In this document: piece after piece, positions 59,581 through 64,000 of the stretch
Layout: every line of letters starts with the position of its first letter
Numbering within the stretch: the stretch's first letter is position 1
Assembly: GCF_002811475.1 (NCBI RefSeq)
Contig: NZ_NPDL01000004.1
Location: 186,001-250,000, forward strand
Direction of reading: 5' to 3'
Length of the DNA stretch: 64,000 bases
Origin: Leptospira hartskeerlii
GTDB lineage: Bacteria > Spirochaetota > Leptospiria > Leptospirales > Leptospiraceae
Notes under the pieces: model-generated
Databases searched by the model: none
What the model was told of the DNA's origin: nothing
What the model saw: only the letters and a program-made list of their open reading frames with translations
Made by a program: the position numbers and the translations under genes

Positions 59581-60834
59581 CTAATCTTGTTGGAAATCAT
59601 CCGCTCGAATATCATCCAAACGGGCATCCCACATACGAAGACAAAGCAATACAGTTTTCCCCTCCCGTTTTAGAATGGGTAGCATTTTTCTGACCGGAAC
59701 CGGAATCTCTTTCTCTCTAAGGATTTCGGAAACGTCTCGATGGATTCCTCCAAGCAGGATCTTTTCTCCTTTTCCGTCGTTAGACGGCTCGCAATTTTTC
59801 GGGATCTTTTTTGTCTTACCGTTCCATTTCAAAAAGAAAGAGTCAGAGTTATAGCTGAACGGTTTCAAATAAGATGCGGTTTTGGGTAAGATGTACAAAT
59901 CTGACGAAACACTTTTCCAAAACCAAACTTCTTTGTTTTCGAGAGAAAAAGAAACTTTTCTGTCCAGGTTATGAAGAAGGTCCGCAAGAAATTGAGAATT
60001 CAGCGGATGAAGGCTTAAACTTTTAAGATGTAAGTCCAAAATTTGTTTACAAACCGATGCAGGCTCTTCTTCCAAAATGCGCCTGGATACCGTTCTAATC
60101 TCATCTTCATTTACTTTGCGGTTCGCAATTCCTCTTCTAGGTGTATCAGAATCGTGAAAATTATGAAAAATTTTATCAGGATCAGCACCTTCTTTTAAAA
60201 GTATCGGAAGAAGCTCCGATCGGATCCTATTCCTAAGGTACTGCGAAGAATGATTGGATTCGTCTTCGAACACGGGCCAATCAGCCTTTGCCAATGCTGT
60301 TTTACGATCCTGTTCTCTGAATAATAATAATGGTCTGAATCTATTATTCTCCAAAACTCCTAATGTGCGGAGTGAATTCCAACCACCACCTCTGATGAGT
60401 TGTAGGAGTACCGTTTCTAGATAATCTTCCGCGTGATGCCCGGTCGTGATATAACCGCCTATTCTTTCGGAAATTTTTTCTAGGTCTCTAAACCTAAGAA
60501 CCCTTCCTGCCTCTTCTAAGCTTAGTTTTGTCTTGTTGGCAAACTTCGGAACGTTTTTTTTTTTAAAGATGGAGTTAGGAGCTAAAGATCCGATATATTT
60601 TAAGATTTGAGATTCTTGTTCCGCATTATCCCGGATAGAATGATCCAAATGATAAATTGTCGGAGAATGAGATATTATATTTTTATTATAAAGCCAAAGA
60701 TAAAAATGAAGAAGTAATGCAGAGTCTTTTCCGCCCGAGAAAGAGATAACAGCAGGTTTACTTTTCATAAAGTCCTGATAATTTTCTAAACGAGACCAAG
60801 CAGACTGAAAAATGGATTCTAAAGATTCGTTCAT
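59581..60834 (-). CDS. tilS: tRNA(Ile)-lysidine synthase
   Basis: TilS puts lysidine at C34 of one tRNA-Ile so that it reads AUA. The 417-residue protein begins with an N-type ATP loop ISFSGGKDSALLLHF (about 30), has TGHHAEDYLETVLLQLIRGG (about 150) and RPLL (about 190), and a C-terminal domain typical of the long TilS form. The gene is preceded by a SpoIIE phosphatase gene that ends 2 bp upstream, so the three minus-strand genes form one operon. Confidence 0.93.
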   Translation of the reverse strand: MNESLESIFQSAWSRLENYQDFMKSKPAVISFSGGKDSALLLHFYLWLYNKNIISHSPTIYHLDHSIRDNAEQESQILKYIGSLAPNSIFKKKNVPKFANKTKLSLEEAGRVLRFRDLEKISERIGGYITTGHHAEDYLETVLLQLIRGGGWNSLRTLGVLENNRFRPLLLFREQDRKTALAKADWPVFEDESNHSSQYLRNRIRSELLPILLKEGADPDKIFHNFHDSDTPRRGIANRKVNEDEIRTVSRRILEEEPASVCKQILDLHLKSLSLHPLNSQFLADLLHNLDRKVSFSLENKEVWFWKSVSSDLYILPKTASYLKPFSYNSDSFFLKWNGKTKKIPKNCEPSNDGKGEKILLGGIHRDVSEILREKEIPVPVRKMLPILKREGKTVLLCLRMWDARLDDIRADDFQQD

Positions 60835-60836
60835 TC

Positions 60837-62765
60837 TTATTTTAGGCGTTTGACGCCTATTAGAGTAATATCATCTGTCTGCTCCCTTTCCCCGGTAAAG
60901 TTTTTTATCTTTTTTAACACGGTTTCCAAGAGAAGAGGAAGGCGTTCTTTTCTGGCATCAAAAACACATTTATGTAGGCGTTCCATTTCAAAAAAGTCTT
61001 CGGAAGGATCCATTGCCTCCCAGACTCCATCTGTGAACATCAGGAAAAAATCACCCGGTTCTAAAAAGAATTCACCACTATTCTCGAAACGATCTATTTC
61101 AGGATCTATTCCTAAAACCACTCCTCCAGTTGGAATTTCTTCTAAACGATTTTCCTTTTTACGATAGACTAGAATATTTCCTTGGCCTCCACCACTGAAT
61201 ACAAAACGATTTTCGTTCTGGTCCCAATGAATTATGGTTAAAGACATAAAACGTGGAGAGATAATGTCCTTAAAATAATTTTGATATAGATAAGTGTTTA
61301 CGGTCTGCAAAATCTCCCAAGTACTCGGATTTTTTCTTACCAAAGAATGGATCACCGTTCTAACAGTTGCCATTACGATGCCAGCAGGAACTCCCTTGCC
61401 ACTAACGTCTCCTATACACACATAAGTTTCTTTGTTGGTGGGATGTGTTATAAAATCGTAATAGTCTCCGCCTACTCCGATCGCAGGCACCATTAATCCA
61501 CCGAATTCATAATTTGGATGGTCGGGCATTTTTCTTGGAAGCAAGGATCTTTGTAAGTCTCTCGCGATCTCTATCTCCTTATCTAATCTTTCTTTTTCCG
61601 CTCTCTGGTGGAATAAGTGAAAGTTTTGGACAGAGATCCCGGCCTGGACTGCAAATGCGTTTAATACATCAATTTCTTCAGGACTCCAGTGTAGTTCTTC
61701 TTCTTTGGCGAGAAGTATCCAGATCTCTGAATTATCGGAACGTAGTACGGGTAAAATTGCTAAGTGCTTTTTCTTTCCGTTACTTCCTAAAGTTTTCCAT
61801 TCTTTTAGATCGGTGGAATCTATTAAGATTGCGGATTCTATCGGTTTTTTAAGTACGTTCCAGTCTCCTTTTAATTGTACATTTAATTTGATCTCTGGAG
61901 CTCTTGGACTTCCCGTAAGTATATGGCCTTCAGTAGAAATTGTTTTTCCTTCATTGTCTATTTTTCTTTCTAACAAAACGAAAAGGTTACTTTCTGAAAA
62001 TTCGGTTAAAGAAAGAAGAATAACCCGAAAAATTTCAGTTCTATATTTGAATCCTAAACTACTGAGTTTTAATGCCGCAGAGTGAAGATTTCTAAAATTC
62101 CTGGATTGTGTTTGGGAAACTTCAAAAAGAATTCTGTTTTTTAGCGTGGTAGCAAACTGACTTGCTATCAATTCTAGAAAATAACGATCCTTCTCCGCTT
62201 GTATAGGATCATCTTTTTCATAATCAACATTAATTAATCCTAATACTTCCTTTTTTAAATGAATTGGAACGGAAAGTTCCGATTCTACCTTATTCACACG
62301 ACCATATTGTCTGATCTGTTTATGTGATTGTTCATCAAATCTATAGTAAACAGATTTGCAAGTCTCGATCGCTTGTCCTAAAGGTCCATTTTGCTCTCCT
62401 TTTTTGATTTCCATTCTAAAAGCCAACTTTTCTAAAGCAGGACCTTTTTTGTTCTTACAGGATTTGACAAGGATACGATCCAATCTTGGCTCATATACCA
62501 TGACTGAGATCCCGGGAAGATCCAATTTTCTGAATGCTAGATTGGTAAAGTTTTGGAGAAGGTCATCCAGATTCGGACTAGTATTAAAAAGAGAAAGAAA
62601 TTCTAATAAAATCTCGTTGGATAACGCGTGAACTTCCGGAGGTTTAATCCTATTTCGTTTTCTTTTTTCTAAGATCCATTCTCTTCCACAGGAATTACAA
62701 AGAAATTTTCCATCTTTGAGTTTCCCGTCTGGAAGATAAAATTCTCCGCAAAATACGCAGGACAT
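60837..62765 (-). CDS. SpoIIE-type (PP2C) phosphatase with zinc ribbon and GAF domains
   Basis: This 642-residue protein starts with a zinc ribbon (CVFCGEFY...CNSCGREW, residues 3-28), then a GAF domain (about 55-210), a second GAF-like domain (about 225-380) and a C-terminal SpoIIE/RsbU phosphatase. The phosphatase shows GVGGDYYDF, IGDVSGKGVPAGIVMA, MFTDGVWEAMD and TDDITLIGV, with the metal aspartates in place. Such enzymes dephosphorylate STAS anti-sigma antagonists; the target here is not known. It is the first gene of the operon with tilS and engB. Confidence 0.9.
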   Translation of the reverse strand: MSCVFCGEFYLPDGKLKDGKFLCNSCGREWILEKRKRNRIKPPEVHALSNEILLEFLSLFNTSPNLDDLLQNFTNLAFRKLDLPGISVMVYEPRLDRILVKSCKNKKGPALEKLAFRMEIKKGEQNGPLGQAIETCKSVYYRFDEQSHKQIRQYGRVNKVESELSVPIHLKKEVLGLINVDYEKDDPIQAEKDRYFLELIASQFATTLKNRILFEVSQTQSRNFRNLHSAALKLSSLGFKYRTEIFRVILLSLTEFSESNLFVLLERKIDNEGKTISTEGHILTGSPRAPEIKLNVQLKGDWNVLKKPIESAILIDSTDLKEWKTLGSNGKKKHLAILPVLRSDNSEIWILLAKEEELHWSPEEIDVLNAFAVQAGISVQNFHLFHQRAEKERLDKEIEIARDLQRSLLPRKMPDHPNYEFGGLMVPAIGVGGDYYDFITHPTNKETYVCIGDVSGKGVPAGIVMATVRTVIHSLVRKNPSTWEILQTVNTYLYQNYFKDIISPRFMSLTIIHWDQNENRFVFSGGGQGNILVYRKKENRLEEIPTGGVVLGIDPEIDRFENSGEFFLEPGDFFLMFTDGVWEAMDPSEDFFEMERLHKCVFDARKERLPLLLETVLKKIKNFTGEREQTDDITLIGVKRLK

Positions 62766-63050
62766 CCGGAGAAAAATGGTAAAGAAAATGTTTACTAGAG
62801 GAAAGACGTTTTCGGTTCATTTAAAATAAAATCTCTGCATAACGAGAATTCGTTCTAAATTTCGAAAATTATCTTCCTATATAATCAGAAAGTATATCGA
62901 TCATTCGTAATATTATGTCATTTGAAACATTGAACCAATATTGATTCTGATACAAATCTTGCGTTCTTTCCTGGAAACAAAGCGAGTTGCTTGGATTTTA
63001 AGGTTTTTTCCTTGACCGCAAAATCATCAATCAGCACCTTTTTTAAGCAG

Positions 63051-64000
63051 ATGTCCGGTTACATAAAACCCAGCCCACTCCGCCATATTCAAGAAGTGGC
63101 AACCGCAATGAATTCGACTTTAGATCCAGACCGTCTTCTGGATCTAATTTTGGAGAGATGTATCCAAATTTGTGAGGTCGGTTCTGGCTCACTCATGTTG
63201 ATCAGCAGAACGGATGAGGTCCTGGACATCGTTACTTTCAGAGGAATGAATCCTTCCGTTCGCACGAAAGTTAAACTCCGAGTGGGAGAAGGTATCACCG
63301 GTATCGTTGCAGCTTCCGGCGAAGGGATGATCGTAAACGACGTTACCCAAAACCCGCATTATATTTCCATTAAGGATGATATTCTTTCCGAGCTAGCAGT
63401 CCCAATGATTGTAGAAGACGAGGTGATCGGAGTTATCTCTCTCGATTCTAGCAGAAAGCAGGCTTTCTCTGACGAGCACCTTGAGTTAGTATCTACTTTG
63501 GCCAATATGGCTGCCCAGATCTTTAAGAACCTCCAGACTTTCAGACAGTTGGAGCAGAAGAATAAGATCCAACAAGTACTCATAGATATTTCTAGAACTG
63601 TAACTTCTACTTTAGTTCTGCAGGAAATTTTTGACGATGTGATGGATAGATTGGACAAATCTCTGAACCTGGAAAGAGGTTCCATCGTTCTATTCGATTC
63701 TGAGAAGAATATACTGAAACTCAGCGCGGCGTCAGGACTGACCGCAGAAGAGATGGAGAAGGGAGTGTATCTTCCCGGTGAAGGGGTCACTGGAAAAGTT
63801 TACGAATCCGGAGAAGCTGTCATCGTAGAATCCATCGTAAGCGATGAAAATTTCCTGAATAGATTAGGGAACGCTAGTCATTTTAAGAATAATCCTGAGA
63901 ACGTTAGTTTCCTTGCTGCACCTATCAAATCGGATACGGATGTATTAGGTGTAGTTAGCGTATTCTTCGTTCATAAAAAATACGTGGATCTAAAAACGTA
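63051..64000 (+). CDS. Tandem GAF-domain protein, N-terminal part (cut by window edge)
   Basis: The open frame starts [26 protein letters not shown] at ATG 63051 and runs to the window end (316 complete codons). It contains two GAF domains (about 15-165 and 185-316), the first with [14 protein letters not shown] and the second with [15 protein letters not shown]. The rest is missing, so the output domain is unknown; a sigma-54 activator or a cyclase/phosphatase are the usual choices. It is divergent from the SpoIIE gene, with 285 bp between. Confidence 0.8.
   Translation, partial: MSGYIKPSPLRHIQEVATAMNSTLDPDRLLDLILERCIQICEVGSGSLMLISRTDEVLDIVTFRGMNPSVRTKVKLRVGEGITGIVAASGEGMIVNDVTQNPHYISIKDDILSELAVPMIVEDEVIGVISLDSSRKQAFSDEHLELVSTLANMAAQIFKNLQTFRQLEQKNKIQQVLIDISRTVTSTLVLQEIFDDVMDRLDKSLNLERGSIVLFDSEKNILKLSAASGLTAEEMEKGVYLPGEGVTGKVYESGEAVIVESIVSDENFLNRLGNASHFKNNPENVSFLAAPIKSDTDVLGVVSVFFVHKKYVDLKT

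Noticed and set aside
62971..62999. Possible sigma-54 promoter before the GAF gene
   Set aside because: TGG and TTGCT occur, but the spacing between the GG and GC elements is 16 rather than the required 12.
1..64000. CRISPR arrays, insertion sequences or prophage
   Set aside because: No regular direct repeats, transposase or phage structural genes were seen in any frame.

Overview
The window looks like the replication-origin region of the main chromosome of a Leptospira species. The evidence is the gene order dnaA-dnaN with parA/parB nearby, spirochaete-style lipoproteins with relaxed lipoboxes, a plant-plastid-type ferredoxin-NADP reductase, LpxD, a bactofilin operon, and a low-GC, densely packed layout with both diderm (LpxD, TolC, OmpA-like) and spirochaete traits. 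The genus is an inference from family recognition; the species cannot be fixed by eye. No insertion sequence, prophage or CRISPR array was seen.

Layout. 1-4.4 kb (minus strand): 5' half of dnaN, dnaA, holB and ilvE, with a candidate origin between dnaA and dnaN. 4.5-11.5 kb: mnmG, two parS centromere sites, an exported repeat protein, an M20 peptidase, rsmG, parA and parB, i.e. the classic gidA-gidB-parAB locus with two extra genes inserted. 11.5-14 kb: a thioesterase, then an operon of a degenerate M23 protein, a bactofilin and a DUF327/YaaR-like protein, probably for cell shape. 13.9-19.8 kb: tatD, serS, an OmpA-like protein, a periplasmic binding protein and an outer-membrane barrel. 19.8-24.6 kb: dnaX-ybaB-recR, a deaminase, a VWA-STAS fusion and a small PC4-like protein. 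24.7-31 kb: FNR, lpxD, a likely small gene, an MFS exporter, an acyl-CoA synthetase and a lipoprotein.

31.1-38.2 kb is the most interesting stretch. It has a CsoR/CstR-family repressor with the two-cysteine, no-histidine pattern of persulfide sensors, a DUF2892 membrane protein, TolC, an RND pump with no periplasmic adaptor gene, and a sulfide:quinone-reductase-like flavoprotein. Four copies of the same 16-bp operator, ATACC-N6-GGTAT, sit at three promoters. This reads as a compact reactive-sulfur response regulon.

38.2-49.5 kb: a palindromic repeat sharing 21 bp with the 3' end of tRNA-Leu(CAG), the tRNA, hisBHA, a VKOR-thioredoxin fusion, a DUF885 protein, thiD, an alkyltransferase-like protein, a histidine kinase, rsgA and an unknown protein with possible HD-like traces. 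49.7-56 kb: three envelope lipoproteins (FecR, PEGA, and giant TPR plus beta-propeller). 56-64 kb: trmB, a metallo-beta-lactamase-fold protein, PilZ, a HELAH zincin, engB, tilS, a SpoIIE-type phosphatase and the start of a tandem-GAF regulator.

Genes are tightly packed. Many same-strand neighbours overlap by 1-26 bp, and five convergent pairs share a 4-bp stop-codon overlap.
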